Notes under the pieces: model-generated
Database searches by the model: none
Seen by the model: the letters and a program-made list of their open reading frames with translations, nothing else
What the model was told of the DNA's origin: nothing
Shown: piece by piece, positions 26,715 to 36,380 of the stretch
Position numbering within the stretch: position 1 is the first letter of the stretch
Layout of the letters: every line of letters starts with the position of its first letter
Source: an uncultured Glaciecola sp.
Lineage (GTDB): Bacteria > Pseudomonadota > Gammaproteobacteria > Enterobacterales > Alteromonadaceae
Length of the DNA stretch: 64,000 nt
Assembly (NCBI GenBank): GCA_905479945.1
Contig: CAJQOP010000048.1
Location: 17,259-81,258, forward strand
Direction: 5' to 3'
Program-made: the position numbers and the translations under genes

Positions 26715-27547
26715 ATTGAACTCCTTGCAAATACACGTTCTGCCAAAATTAGTAATACCAAAGCTTGCACCAGAGGAAAGCCAATACTGAGCAACACACC
26801 TGCATTTTGTCCTGCCATTTGGTCTAATTGATAGCCGGGAAATATAACACTCAACGAATCCAAAGCGGGGATCTGCCAAGATAATAAACCTAGAATAATA
26901 TTCCCTCCTGCAAAAAACAGAATAGCAAAGACAATAGCTAATCTAGCTGAACTGGCAAAGGTGTTTAGAAAGCTCATTAAGGCAATAAAAGGCATTACCG
27001 TAACAACAAGGTAAGCGAATAATAGTGAAATACGTGATAATGCTGATGCAAAAAGCGTCGGATCACGGTACGACAGCATCGCCAGCGTCGCGAACAAAGT
27101 AAGCAACAAAAGCACAGCTAAAATGAGTACTTGGCCAAGGAAGCGCCCGAATATGATTTCGGCTCGTGTGGCTCTCAGCGTCAAAAATCGCAAAGTTCCC
27201 CGTTGCTTGTCACCCACGGTTTGATCACTGCATAAGAACAAGCAAAAACAGGGAAAACTGTAGAGAGCTATTAGCCAATAAACGGCCAACTCAGCTTCCG
27301 GCCACGTTAACAATTGACTCAAACCTGCGGCACCGAATATCGATTCAACAAAGTCGGCTACGTTACGAGAGTCAAGTAAAGATACCGCTTGCCCCACTGG
27401 ATAACGTAAAATTAAAAACCAACAAATCGCAAATGCTACTACAGCAAGTAAACCACGCTTCGTCAAAAATAGTCTTACCAACTCAAATCGTGCAATATTT
27501 GCTAGCCGTTTGGGGTGCAATGGCGTAACTCCTAATTTTGAATCCAA
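26711..27547 (-). CDS. ABC-2 type permease
   Basis: 278 residues with six hydrophobic segments (about 33-50, 90-107, 136-160, 170-195, 203-225 and 250-270). SDQTVGDKQRGTLRFLTLRATRAEIIFGRFLGQ is the loop that couples ABC-2 (NosY-like) permeases to their ATPase. It is the first gene of a two-gene exporter operon, with a 4-base overlap. The substrate is unknown. Confidence 0.85.
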   Translation of the reverse strand: MDSKLGVTPLHPKRLANIARFELVRLFLTKRGLLAVVAFAICWFLILRYPVGQAVSLLDSRNVADFVESIFGAAGLSQLLTWPEAELAVYWLIALYSFPCFCLFLCSDQTVGDKQRGTLRFLTLRATRAEIIFGRFLGQVLILAVLLLLTLFATLAMLSYRDPTLFASALSRISLLFAYLVVTVMPFIALMSFLNTFASSARLAIVFAILFFAGGNIILGLLSWQIPALDSLSVIFPGYQLDQMAGQNAGVLLSIGFPLVQALVLLILAERVFARSSI

Positions 27548-27602
27548 AATAATGGCATTACACTAAGCGTAAACTAATGGAATTACCACAAAAAAACGGT
27601 CA

Positions 27603-28265
27603 TTAATCCGACTTTAAACCTCTACAGTTTGGCTGCTTCAGCATGATTACTCCCAACCAGGAAAACCACACTATCTGACCTAAGCCAAAAATCTCTGTCA
27701 ACACGTCGGCGGGATAAACGGTGAGAATACCTGCACCGCCGATAAATAAACCTAGATAGTTGAGTATTTTAGGAAACTCATTTGACCTCAAGGCTGCAAT
27801 ACTTAATAAAGTTAGCCATAGTCCGCCAACAACTTCATTGCCACCGCCCAAACCTTCAACTACAGCAATAATAGCCAACCATACCGTCATCGCTTGCTCA
27901 GGATCCGTAACTGAAAGTTCGACAACAGCGCCCAATCCTATGTTTGCAATCATTCCACTGGCAATGATAAGGCCGACCCAAACTATGCCAAATACTGTAG
28001 CAAGCTGCGTCACAGCTGATGCATTACCTTTAAGACGATTATGAAGCGCCAACACCAATACAGCCAATAAAACGCCAAATATGACATAGATAATCATGTT
28101 AACAATAGACAAAATGGTTTGATTGTCAGCTAAAAAGGCGAATTTTTGTATCGTGGCTGCGTCCGAAGGGAAGTCCCAAATTACACCAAAAAATACAAAC
28201 GCCGAAATGTAAATAAGAGCTTCACAAAGTGCTGCAACACCCCCTATTTTTTGTAGGTTATTCAC
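27603..28265 (-). CDS. DUF4386-like integral membrane protein
   Basis: 220 residues with six hydrophobic segments. The N-terminus (KIGGVAALCEALIYISAFVFF) and the central LGGGNEVVGGLWLTLLSIAA fit the DUF4386 pattern, a family of bacterial membrane proteins without known function. It lies 55 bases upstream of the ABC exporter genes on the same strand and could be co-transcribed. Confidence 0.7.
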   Translation of the reverse strand: MNNLQKIGGVAALCEALIYISAFVFFGVIWDFPSDAATIQKFAFLADNQTILSIVNMIIYVIFGVLLAVLVLALHNRLKGNASAVTQLATVFGIVWVGLIIASGMIANIGLGAVVELSVTDPEQAMTVWLAIIAVVEGLGGGNEVVGGLWLTLLSIAALRSNEFPKILNYLGLFIGGAGILTVYPADVLTEIFGLGQIVWFSWLGVIMLKQPNCRGLKSD

Positions 28266-28524
28266 TGCTTATTTCCTATCATTTGCAAACGACTAACGCT
28301 ACCACGGAAATGTATTGCTATTGGTATTAATATGTAACAAAACTGCTTTCGATAAGATTAATTGCTTGAAAAAACGAGATACAAAATAGATCTCAAATCG
28401 AATACTAGGTTCGCCACTATTCATAACATTATGTAATGCTTCTCTGGTATAATGCTGAAATATAAAAGCGTGATATAACGCCAACATTTTGCAAAATGTC
28501 CATTTTAAGAAAATAGAGAAACTA

Positions 28525-30855
28525 ATGCCAACGATTCAGCCAGCCTCCAGAAAAACCGAAACGCCAAGAATGAAGGCTGACCGAGGACTATTTTCCTTTC
28601 CGAAATACTGGGCGGAATGTTTTGATCCAGCGCCTTTTTTGCCAATGTCGCGCCAAGAGATGAACCAGCTAGGTTGGGATAGTTGCGATATCATTATTGT
28701 TACAGGTGACGCTTATATCGATCACCCCAGCTTTGGCATGGCTGTTATTGGACGCACACTTGAAGCACAAGGCTTTCGTGTAGGTATTATTTCTCAACCT
28801 GATTGGCATTCCAAAGACGACTTTATGCAATTAGGCGAGCCCAATTTATTTTTTGGCGTTACCTCCGGCAACATGGACTCCATGATTAATCGTTACACTG
28901 CTGAGCGAAAACTTCGCCATGATGATGCTTACACAGCGAATAACGAAGGTGGTAAACGTCCCGACCGTGCAGTGACGGTTTACACCCAACGATGCAAAGA
29001 AGCCTATAAAAAACCTGTGGTTATTGGTGGTATTGAAGCGAGTTTGCGCCGCATAGCACATTATGATTATTGGTCGGATAAAGTGCGCCGCTCAGTTTTG
29101 TTTGATTCAAAAGCCGACATGCTGATGTTTGGCAACGCCGAACGCCCTCTACTAGAGATGGCGCATAGGTTTGCTGCCGGCGAAACAATCGATCAAATGC
29201 AAGATATTCGAGGTACAGCAGTTATTCGCAGAGAGCCCCTTCCGGGCTGGCAAGGCGTTAATTCCACACATGTTGATAGCATCGGTAAAATTGAACCCAT
29301 TATCAGTCCTTATGAAATGATTGAAGATAAATGTGCAATTCAATCCGAGGAAGAAAAACAAGCAGCTATTGATGCTGAAAAAGCTAAGCCTATTGTCATC
29401 CAGCCGTTCACATCAAAAACCAAACGCCGTAAGCCTTGGGAAAAAACTTACGTTTTGCTGCCTCCTTACGATGTTGTAAGAGCTGAGAAGACTCACTATG
29501 CCCATACATCACGTATATTGCATCAAGAAACAAATCCTGGCTGTGCTCGTGCCTTAGCGCAACGCCATGGCGACCGAATCATTTGGATCAATCCACCTGC
29601 TTTTCCACTAGAAACTGAAGAAATGGATGCCATATTCGACTTGCCCTACGCTCGCGTTCCGCACCCTAGTTATGGCAAGGCCAAAATTCCTGCTTATGAC
29701 ATGATAAAAACCTCAGTAAATATTATGCGAGGCTGTTTTGGTGGCTGTACTTTCTGTTCAATAACCGAGCATGAAGGTCGGATCATTCAAAGTCGTTCAG
29801 AGGAATCGATTCTTCGAGAAATTGAAGAAATTCGCGACAAAGTACCCGGTTTTACCGGCGTTATTTCAGACCTTGGCGGCCCAACTGCAAACATGTATAA
29901 ATTGCGCTGTAAGAGTCCTAAAGCAGAACAAACTTGCAGGCGTTTATCCTGTGTTTGGCCTGACGTCTGCGGGCACTTAGATACCGATCAAACTCCGACG
30001 GTTGAGCTTTACAAGAAAGCGCGGAAAGTTGAAGGCGTTAAGAAAGTATTAATTGCCTCCGGCGTTAGATATGACTTAGCCATTCTAGATCCCAATTATG
30101 TAAGAGAACTAGTGACGCATCATGTGGGTGGCTATTTAAAAATAGCACCAGAGCATACTGAAAAAGGTCCTTTGGACAAAATGATGAAGCCAGGCATGGG
30201 AACCTATGATCGCTTCAAAGAGATGTTCGACAAATACACCAAAGAGGCCGGCAAAGAGCAGTTTTTAATTCCGTACTTCATTTCTGCTCACCCAGGAACA
30301 AAAGACGAAGACATGTTGAATTTAGCGCTTTGGTTAAAAGAACGCGACTTCAAGCTTGATCAAGTTCAAAACTTCTATCCCTCGCCTATGGCGAATGCCA
30401 CCACCATGTATCACACATACAAAAACCCGATACATAAAGTAAATCATAAAAGTGAAATAGTTGAGGTTCCAAAAGGCGAGATCCATCGTCGTTTGCATCG
30501 CGCTATGTTGCGCTATCATGATCCAGCTAACTGGCCACTATTACGCAAAACTCTCGTAGAAATGGGGAAAGGTCACCTTATCGGTAATGGCCCTAAATGT
30601 TTAGTTCCGTTCGAGGGCCGCAATGAATTAAAAGGTAGCGAGCAACGCGATTTTGCAAAGCGTTCATCTAACAAGGCGTTTGCCAAAGGGAAACAAGCAC
30701 AAACACCTAAGCATCAAAAAGGGCTTACTCGCTTTAGTGACAATCAGCCGCATAATGATACTGCCAGAGCAGAAAGAGCTAGAGCAGAAAGAGCTAGAGC
30801 AGAAAACGCTAGCGCTAAGAGCAGCAAGCGTAAACCGAAGTCTAAGCAGCATTAA
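28525..30855 (+). CDS. ygiQ: YgiQ family radical SAM protein
   Basis: 776 residues from ATG 28525 (AGAGAAA upstream; a TTG at 28489 is less likely). The N-terminal domain starts [20 protein letters not shown] and has the cobalamin-binding-like [17 protein letters not shown] block. The radical SAM core has the iron-sulfur motif CFGGCTFC (about residue 400) followed by SITEHEGR. The C-terminus is the YgiQ-specific [11 protein letters not shown] and a basic disordered tail with a 15-bp tandem repeat (RAERA units). The family is widespread, but its reaction is unknown. Confidence 0.93.
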   Translation: MPTIQPASRKTETPRMKADRGLFSFPKYWAECFDPAPFLPMSRQEMNQLGWDSCDIIIVTGDAYIDHPSFGMAVIGRTLEAQGFRVGIISQPDWHSKDDFMQLGEPNLFFGVTSGNMDSMINRYTAERKLRHDDAYTANNEGGKRPDRAVTVYTQRCKEAYKKPVVIGGIEASLRRIAHYDYWSDKVRRSVLFDSKADMLMFGNAERPLLEMAHRFAAGETIDQMQDIRGTAVIRREPLPGWQGVNSTHVDSIGKIEPIISPYEMIEDKCAIQSEEEKQAAIDAEKAKPIVIQPFTSKTKRRKPWEKTYVLLPPYDVVRAEKTHYAHTSRILHQETNPGCARALAQRHGDRIIWINPPAFPLETEEMDAIFDLPYARVPHPSYGKAKIPAYDMIKTSVNIMRGCFGGCTFCSITEHEGRIIQSRSEESILREIEEIRDKVPGFTGVISDLGGPTANMYKLRCKSPKAEQTCRRLSCVWPDVCGHLDTDQTPTVELYKKARKVEGVKKVLIASGVRYDLAILDPNYVRELVTHHVGGYLKIAPEHTEKGPLDKMMKPGMGTYDRFKEMFDKYTKEAGKEQFLIPYFISAHPGTKDEDMLNLALWLKERDFKLDQVQNFYPSPMANATTMYHTYKNPIHKVNHKSEIVEVPKGEIHRRLHRAMLRYHDPANWPLLRKTLVEMGKGHLIGNGPKCLVPFEGRNELKGSEQRDFAKRSSNKAFAKGKQAQTPKHQKGLTRFSDNQPHNDTARAERARAERARAENASAKSSKRKPKSKQH
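30766..30810. repeat. 15-bp tandem repeat (3 copies) in the ygiQ 3' end
   Basis: AGAGCAGAAAGAGCT at 30766 and 30781, and AGAGCAGAAAACGCT at 30796. In frame, it encodes RAERA repeats in the disordered tail. Confidence 0.9.
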
Positions 30856-30904
30856 TTAATGGCGCTTTTTACGCTATTCAATATATGCATGCGATGTAGC
30901 TATT

Positions 30905-31294
30905 ATGACGAATGAAAAATCCAACATAGGCAAAAACCCACCTGGTATAAAGCGTTTGCCGCGCGCCATTTTATGCTCATTAAAAGGCTACAAAGCGGTA
31001 TGGAAGTATGAATCGGGGTTTAGGCAATACGCAGTAATATCTTTGCTTTTAAGCTCATTTAGTTTTTACATAGCGCAATCGTTAACGCATTGGTTTTTAC
31101 TGATCATGTGTTTGGTTTTTTTACTATTTGCTGAAATAGTAAACTCAGCAATAGAGGCTGTAGCAGACGCCACCATGCCTGAATATAACGAATTGATTGG
31201 CAGAGCCAAAGACTTAGGCTCTGCTGGGGTTTTCACTGCCGTACTGCTGGCAGTTGTAGTTTGGGCTGTGTCAATTTATCAGTATTTCAGTTAA
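30905..31294 (+). CDS. dgkA: Diacylglycerol kinase
   Basis: 129 residues, three membrane helices plus an amphipathic N-terminus, the size of DgkA. The active-site signature EIVNSAIEAVAD and the following EYNELIGRAKDLGSAGV match the family closely, including the catalytic Glu and the Asn of NSAIE. It phosphorylates diacylglycerol left by OpgB-type phosphoglycerol transfer to periplasmic glucans, which fits the presence of opgGH in this genome. Confidence 0.93.
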   Translation: MTNEKSNIGKNPPGIKRLPRAILCSLKGYKAVWKYESGFRQYAVISLLLSSFSFYIAQSLTHWFLLIMCLVFLLFAEIVNSAIEAVADATMPEYNELIGRAKDLGSAGVFTAVLLAVVVWAVSIYQYFS

Positions 31295-31302
31295 TAAATT
31301 GA

Positions 31303-31344
31303 AAGCAACATTACGCAAGCAACATTAAGCAAGCAACATTACGC
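31303..31344. repeat. 14-bp tandem repeat (3 copies) after dgkA
   Basis: AAGCAACATTACGC at 31303, AAGCAACATTAAGC at 31317 and AAGCAACATTACGC at 31331. Noncoding. Confidence 0.9.
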
Positions 31345-31469
31345 GCGCATTTTTTGGTTTCTGATTGCCATCGAGCGCTTCACCTGTGGCACTGATCATC
31401 TCATGGCCTATTTTAACTTGAGCTTGTAGCTTTGCATGACTTAACTAAATAAAAAAGTAAATGTATGGT

Positions 31470-31907
31470 CTAACTTTCGTGCATGCGCACTGCGAGCACA
31501 TCTTGTTTGACGCCGTGTAGCACCGCATTTGCAGTTGATCCAAGAAGAATTTTAATGCCGCTTCTGCCATGAGTGCCAATTACAATAAGATCAGCTTCAT
31601 TTTCATTTGCTATTTGCTTTATTTCATCAGGAATATCACCGGTTTTAACATGAACATTTTTATTGTTAATGCCAAATTTGTCTGCAATTTCCTCTAATCG
31701 TTTTGTGGCAATACCTACGGCTTCAAAATCACTTATTGAATTGTATTCAGCTCCGTATAAAAATGGTTGGATATAGATTACAGGCATGGATACATAAACT
31801 AAACTGAGGTCGTCAGGTGATTGACATACCGATAGCGCCCGCTTGATCACGTTCTCATGCTCGGCATTAAAATCTATTGCGACTATAATTTTTTTGTAAT
31901 AGCTCAT
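31470..31907 (-). CDS. Universal stress protein (UspA family)
   Basis: 145 residues, one Usp domain. It opens KKIIVAIDFN. The ATP-binding motif near the C-terminus, VIGTHGRSGIKILLGST (G-2x-G-9x-G-S/T), is intact, followed by VKQDVLAVR. It is a cytoplasmic protein, usually induced by growth arrest or low oxygen. A FixK/FNR-type box is centred 78 bases upstream of the ATG. A paralogue lies at 33614, on the other side of glgC. Confidence 0.9.
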   Translation of the reverse strand: MSYYKKIIVAIDFNAEHENVIKRALSVCQSPDDLSLVYVSMPVIYIQPFLYGAEYNSISDFEAVGIATKRLEEIADKFGINNKNVHVKTGDIPDEIKQIANENEADLIVIGTHGRSGIKILLGSTANAVLHGVKQDVLAVRMHES

Positions 31908-31978
31908 GATTCACACTCCGTCATTACTTGCTTTAATTTTTTCGTGTAGTTACTTTAACAAATCAACATTTCAAGATT

Positions 31979-31992
31979 TTGACCTAAGTCAA
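31979..31992 (-). promoter_or_regulatory. FNR/FixK-type box upstream of the universal stress gene
   Basis: TTGAC-CTAA-GTCAA, a perfect dyad matching TTGAY-N4-RTCAA, between glgC and the usp gene it probably controls. Confidence 0.65.
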
Positions 31993-32020
31993 AGATAGCT
32001 TAAGCCACGACTTTAAAAGA

Positions 32021-33424
32021 CTACTGAAGTAAAGAGCCCTTTACTTTAATCTGGGGCGAATCACCGCTCTCTCGCACACCAATAGTGAAATTTTCATGCA
32101 GTACTCCTGCTTGAAACATAGTCGCGCGGTTGGCAGGCTGAATTGAGACATACTTAGCGCTTTTTGCGGGCAGGACATCAAGCATTTTTTGCGTCACTAC
32201 TACAATGCCATCGTTGCTAACTCGAAAACCTCGTTTAAGGTCTTCTCTTAGATCTACTCCTATTTTGAAGTTATCCGGAATGCAACAATCATGGTCGATG
32301 ATCGCACGTTGGATAAGTGCATTATTTCCAATTGTTACGTTTGGCAATAAAATCGATTCGGTAATATACGCGTTGTTTTTGATTTTTGTATTTTCGAAAA
32401 CCAAAGAGCTCCTTATTTGGCAAGGATAAATCTCACAGCCTGTTGATAACAATGAGTTTATAGTGTTGCCATTTGCATTGTATTCATCATTAACAAATTT
32501 TACCGGGGGTAAGCAACTTGGTGCGCTCCAAATTGGCCATTCAGAATCATTAAGACTTATTGGAGGTTTATTACCCAATAGCGCGACATTTGCTTTCCAA
32601 TAAGCATCTATTGTTCCGACATCTCGCCAATACGGCGCATCGTTTGAATCTAGTGAACAAAAACGAAAGGCATACAACTTGTTATCTGAGATCAGTTTTG
32701 GAATGATGTCCTTGCCGAAATCATGTTCCGACTTGAGGTCTAAAGCGTCTTGTTGCAGGAGTCTAATTAGAATATCAGTATTGAACACATAATTTCCCAT
32801 AGATGCTAAAACGTGGCTAGGCTTATCAATTAGGCCTTTGGGACTAGTTGGTTTTTCTTCAAATGATATTATTTGGTCATCGCTGTTAACATTGACTACA
32901 CCAAATTGCCCAGCAGCTTTATGAATTGGCACTTCAATGCAGGATACCGTCAAGTCGGCTCCACTTTGAACATGTTGCTCGAGAATATTACGATAGTCCA
33001 TTTTGTAAATATGATCGCCAGAAAGAATCAAAACATATTTAGGCATCGCGGACTTTATGAACTCAATATTCTGGAATAAAGAATCAGCCGTTCCTCTATA
33101 CCAATCTTTCTTAGAATGTTGGGAGGCAGGCATTATCTCGAGAAACTCGCCAAAATGTTGATTAAACTTCGCCCATCCAGTTACAAGGTGGTGAATCAAA
33201 CTTTGTGCCTTATATTGCGTCAACACGCCAATTTTTTTGAATCCAGAGTTTACGCAATTAGAGAGCGGAAAATCGATAATTCGGTAGCCACCACCAAATT
33301 CAAGAACGGGTTTTGCACGTGACTCTGTTAGCTCGTGCAAGCGACTCCCCTGACCTCCTGCTAAAAGCATAACTAGCGTGTCATTTGTGAGCCGATTTAG
33401 GTTTGTACTATTTGAAGATGTCAT
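32021..33424 (-). CDS. glgC: Glucose-1-phosphate adenylyltransferase (ADP-glucose synthase)
   Basis: 467 residues from ATG 33424 (AGAGGGG upstream). The nucleotidyltransferase domain opens VMLLAGGQGSRLHELT and RAKPVLEFGG, then RIIDFPLSNCVNSG. It has LSGDHIYKMDY (Asp for Mg), SFEEKP (sugar-phosphate contact) and APYWRDVGT. The C-terminal left-handed beta helix, with ITESILLPNVTIG, follows. It makes ADP-glucose for glycogen synthesis. It is not next to other glg genes; it sits between two usp genes with its own FNR-type box, pointing to oxygen-regulated carbon storage. Confidence 0.93.
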   Translation of the reverse strand: MTSSNSTNLNRLTNDTLVMLLAGGQGSRLHELTESRAKPVLEFGGGYRIIDFPLSNCVNSGFKKIGVLTQYKAQSLIHHLVTGWAKFNQHFGEFLEIMPASQHSKKDWYRGTADSLFQNIEFIKSAMPKYVLILSGDHIYKMDYRNILEQHVQSGADLTVSCIEVPIHKAAGQFGVVNVNSDDQIISFEEKPTSPKGLIDKPSHVLASMGNYVFNTDILIRLLQQDALDLKSEHDFGKDIIPKLISDNKLYAFRFCSLDSNDAPYWRDVGTIDAYWKANVALLGNKPPISLNDSEWPIWSAPSCLPPVKFVNDEYNANGNTINSLLSTGCEIYPCQIRSSLVFENTKIKNNAYITESILLPNVTIGNNALIQRAIIDHDCCIPDNFKIGVDLREDLKRGFRVSNDGIVVVTQKMLDVLPAKSAKYVSIQPANRATMFQAGVLHENFTIGVRESGDSPQIKVKGSLLQ

Positions 33425-33588
33425 AGTGGACCCCTCTGATGTATTTAAATAACAACTCAGACTCTGCAACAAAAAATAGATTTTTTAGCCTGTGATAAAC
33501 ACGTATTCGATAAATTGAATTTGCTGCTGAAAGTAGCTAATTTAAATTTGCTAGACTTACTATTAGACATGACTGACAGAATTAAAAC

Positions 33589-33602
33589 TTGATCGAGGTC
33601 AA
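33589..33602 (-). promoter_or_regulatory. FNR/FixK-type box upstream of glgC
   Basis: TTGAT-CGAG-GTCAA, centred 171 bases upstream of the glgC start. It fits TTGAY-N4-RTCAA. Confidence 0.6.
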
Positions 33603-33613
33603 CTAAGGCAAGA

Positions 33614-34054
33614 CTAGCAAGCAGCGCCATCTAAACAAATTCTAACCGCTAGTACATCTTGCTTTGCATTGTTAAGCACCGAACTAGCAGTCGCTCCTAA
33701 AAGAGCACTAAACCCTTTGCGCTTTTGTGTACCAATAATGATCAGGTCAGCAGCAATATCAATCGCTAAACGATGGATTTCTTCTGCTATATTCCCAATG
33801 GGCAAGTAAAATTGGCCTAGCGGAAGCGCCATATCCGAAGCAATTTCGCCTAGCCTTCTTTTGGCTTGACCTTGTATTTCAGCAACATAGTCGCTGCCAA
33901 CACAGCTAATATAAGGCTGAAAGTAAATTTTGGGTAAGGTCACAAAGACCAAGTGGATTTGACTTGGATTTGCAGCAATACGCAATGCCCTTTGAAGCAG
34001 AAGGTCGTATTCGGAATAAACATCTATAGCAATAAGAATGCGTTGATAATTCAT
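33614..34054 (-). CDS. Universal stress protein (UspA family), second copy
   Basis: 146 residues from ATG 34054 (GGAGCGAGAG upstream). It opens YQRILIAIDVY and has the ATP-binding motif IIGTQKRKGFSALLGAT (the GxxG part reads GTQKRKG) and KQDVLAVR. It is a paralogue of the protein at 31470 with the same layout. An FNR-type box is centred 139 bases upstream. It is probably induced together with the other usp gene under low oxygen. Confidence 0.9.
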   Translation of the reverse strand: MNYQRILIAIDVYSEYDLLLQRALRIAANPSQIHLVFVTLPKIYFQPYISCVGSDYVAEIQGQAKRRLGEIASDMALPLGQFYLPIGNIAEEIHRLAIDIAADLIIIGTQKRKGFSALLGATASSVLNNAKQDVLAVRICLDGAAC

Positions 34055-34186
34055 AATCTCTCGCTCCAAAAGGATTACACTGGATACTTAGACTTATTTA
34101 ATTACTTTATTAAACCCTGAAGAGTCACTACTCACACTGTTTCACACTCTATGATTCTTAGTTAATCAAGATATTCCGAATCCGTT

Positions 34187-34200
34187 TTGACGAATATCAA
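34187..34200 (-). promoter_or_regulatory. FNR/FixK-type box upstream of the second usp gene
   Basis: TTGAC-GAAT-ATCAA, a match to TTGAY-N4-RTCAA, between the fixK-like gene and usp. Confidence 0.65.
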
Positions 34201-34249
34201 GTTTCTGTGACTTTTAGTAGAATTCACAGGAAATCTATAAACAAATCTC

Positions 34250-35011
34250 TTAATGACAGACGGCTTCTTTTTTAGGGCTTTTCTCAATTCTCGACACATG
34301 CGAACTGAGGCCATTTGGTGCACATCTATTTAAGGTTTCAAAGTTTAGAATGGTCAAAGAGCGGTGTTTTACATCAACAATTCCCCGTTGCTGGAAATTG
34401 GATAATATTCGGCTAACTGTTTCTATAGCCATACCTAAATAGTTAGCAATCTCGGTGCGCGACATTGATAGTAAAAGATCTTTTGCGGATAAACCTCGTT
34501 CTGCAAACTGCATTGATAAATCAAGAATAAACCTCGCCAACCTTTGCTCACTTGAACACATACTTAAATACATCATCATTGACATGTCGCATACCATGGC
34601 GTGACTAATTGATTGTAATAAACAATCGCGGAAATCATCGCTGGTTTTAACTAATCCATTTATATCTGATTTTTTTAAGAAATAAACGCTACTTGTTTCT
34701 AAAAAATGTAGATTTTGAGCGTGTGAATGCGCATCAAATCCGTCGATCCCCAATAAGTCGCCGGGATAAAAGAACTTAGTTATATGCTCTTCTCCCCCAA
34801 TTGTAGTAATAAATGACTTTGCTGAACCAGAACGTAATATAAAAATGCCTTCAAACGTATCTCCGACTGAATAGAGAGCTTGTTTTTTATGAAAAATACG
34901 ATGAGAAGTGCGTGCTTGATATGAGTTCGTCTCTGGGATATTGTTTACACATAGATCTAGAAATTTTCTTGATGAGCTATGATTATTAAGTGGTAATGAT
35001 ATTGATTTCAT
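34250..35011 (-). CDS. fixK: CRP/FNR-family regulator, FixK-like
   Basis: 253 residues from ATG 35011 (AAGGAG 9 bases upstream). The cyclic-nucleotide-binding-like barrel has ALYSVGDTFEGIFILRSG and FFYPGDLLGIDGF. A long dimer helix leads to the FNR-type helix-turn-helix SRTEIANYLGMAIETVSRIL, whose E..SR recognition helix reads TTGAT. The N-terminus lacks the four-Cys iron-sulfur cluster of FNR, as in FixK. Divergent from fixLJ, it would be switched on by FixJ and act on the four boxes nearby. The name is by function and context; orthology is not proven. Confidence 0.8.
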   Translation of the reverse strand: MKSISLPLNNHSSSRKFLDLCVNNIPETNSYQARTSHRIFHKKQALYSVGDTFEGIFILRSGSAKSFITTIGGEEHITKFFYPGDLLGIDGFDAHSHAQNLHFLETSSVYFLKKSDINGLVKTSDDFRDCLLQSISHAMVCDMSMMMYLSMCSSEQRLARFILDLSMQFAERGLSAKDLLLSMSRTEIANYLGMAIETVSRILSNFQQRGIVDVKHRSLTILNFETLNRCAPNGLSSHVSRIEKSPKKEAVCH

Positions 35012-35185
35012 ATATGCAAGCTCCTTAATAGTGCCGATTATGGTTCGATACATTGTAAAAGTATCTATCACCTGTGATTACAACATAGAGTAAATTTTAG
35101 CTTTTAAGGTAAGCTGCCTCAATCAGAGCAATCACGTAAATCATTGCGGAAAATACCTATAAAGCAGATGAATTAGGATGTTTAA

Positions 35186-36379
35186 ATGGATAAAAACACT
35201 ACCGAAACATCAACTCAGCCAATGTCCAGCAAGGATATTAGCGATGAGGCTATAAGAGATGCTAACGCAAGATTGATCTCGATTTTGAATGCAGCCGTTG
35301 ATGCTTTAGTTATTATTGATCAACACGGTAAAATCGAACTTGTAAACGCAGCGACAGAAATGATGTTTTTATATACCCGTGAGGAATTAATTGGTCAAAA
35401 TGTTAATTTACTAATGCCTTCGCACTTTAAGGATAAGCATAACCAATACATTTCATCTTACATAGCGAGCAGAAAACCAAAGGTTATTGGTAAAGGCAGA
35501 ATGCTGCAAGCAACGAAATCCGATGGTTCAGAATTTCCGGTATTTATTAGTGTTGGTGAAGTCCAAGCGTCTAGCCACACGCAGTTTGTTGGGATTATTC
35601 GTGACATATCACTAGAAGAAAAAAGTCGAATAGAAATACAAGAGATTAGAGACAAATTAGCCCACGTAAGCGGCTTAAACTCTATGGGTGAATTAGCTGC
35701 AGGGATTGCGCATGAAATAAACCAACCACTTTCTGCTATTTCAAGTTATGCGCAAGCTTCCAAGCGCATGATACTCTCACCTGAGTCTGACAATAAAGAG
35801 TTGGTCATAAGCGCCCTCGATAAAATTTGTAACCAAGCCATTCGTGCTAACGAGGTGATTAACCACCTAAGATCATTGGTTAAAAAGCGTGTGGCACAGC
35901 GTCAGAACGTACTATTAAATACTCTAATTAATGAAACCGTCAGTTTGGCGAAAGTAGATACCCGTATTTTGGACCATGACATAATTCTTGATTTAACCAG
36001 CAGCAAGCCACCGGAGTTGAATGTTGATCCTATACAAATTCAACAGGTGCTTTTGAATTTTATCCGTAATGCAATTGACGCAATGGAAGATTCTAAAGGT
36101 ATGCCTCTGACAATTAGAAGCCATTGGTTATCTGATGAGGTAGTCGAGGTCTCGGTTATCGATAGCGGACATGGAATGGATGCTAACATGAGTGACAACG
36201 TTTTTACGCCATTCTTCACGACAAAAGAAACTGGCATGGGAATGGGCTTAGCGATAAGTCAAACTATCATACATGCCCATGGGGGGCGTATTTACTGCAA
36301 GCCGAACGTGCCAAAAGGCTCTATATTTTCATTTAGCTTAAGTATCGCCGCATCCTCACAAAAAAACAGTGAGCAATAA
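35186..36379 (+). CDS. fixL: FixL-like haem-PAS oxygen sensor histidine kinase
   Basis: 397 residues, no membrane segment. The PAS domain (about 28-145) ends its F-helix with KDKHNQYISSY and continues VIGKGRMLQ and SDGSEFPVFISVGEV. His85 and Arg105 are 20 residues apart, as are haem-ligand His200 and oxygen-contact Arg220 of Bradyrhizobium FixL. The HisKA domain has AAGIAHEINQPL (phospho-His176). The ATPase has NFIRNAIDAM, DSGHGMD and GMGMGLAIS. Oxygen bound to haem would switch the kinase off. It ends one base before fixJ and faces the fixK-like gene. Confidence 0.85.
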   Translation: MDKNTTETSTQPMSSKDISDEAIRDANARLISILNAAVDALVIIDQHGKIELVNAATEMMFLYTREELIGQNVNLLMPSHFKDKHNQYISSYIASRKPKVIGKGRMLQATKSDGSEFPVFISVGEVQASSHTQFVGIIRDISLEEKSRIEIQEIRDKLAHVSGLNSMGELAAGIAHEINQPLSAISSYAQASKRMILSPESDNKELVISALDKICNQAIRANEVINHLRSLVKKRVAQRQNVLLNTLINETVSLAKVDTRILDHDIILDLTSSKPPELNVDPIQIQQVLLNFIRNAIDAMEDSKGMPLTIRSHWLSDEVVEVSVIDSGHGMDANMSDNVFTPFFTTKETGMGMGLAISQTIIHAHGGRIYCKPNVPKGSIFSFSLSIAASSQKNSEQ

Positions 36380-36380
36380 C

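Noticed and set aside
26715..26879. 55-residue N-terminal extension of the ABC ATPase
   Set aside because: It overlaps the permease gene in another frame; ATG 26714 has AAGGAG and an ATGA junction.
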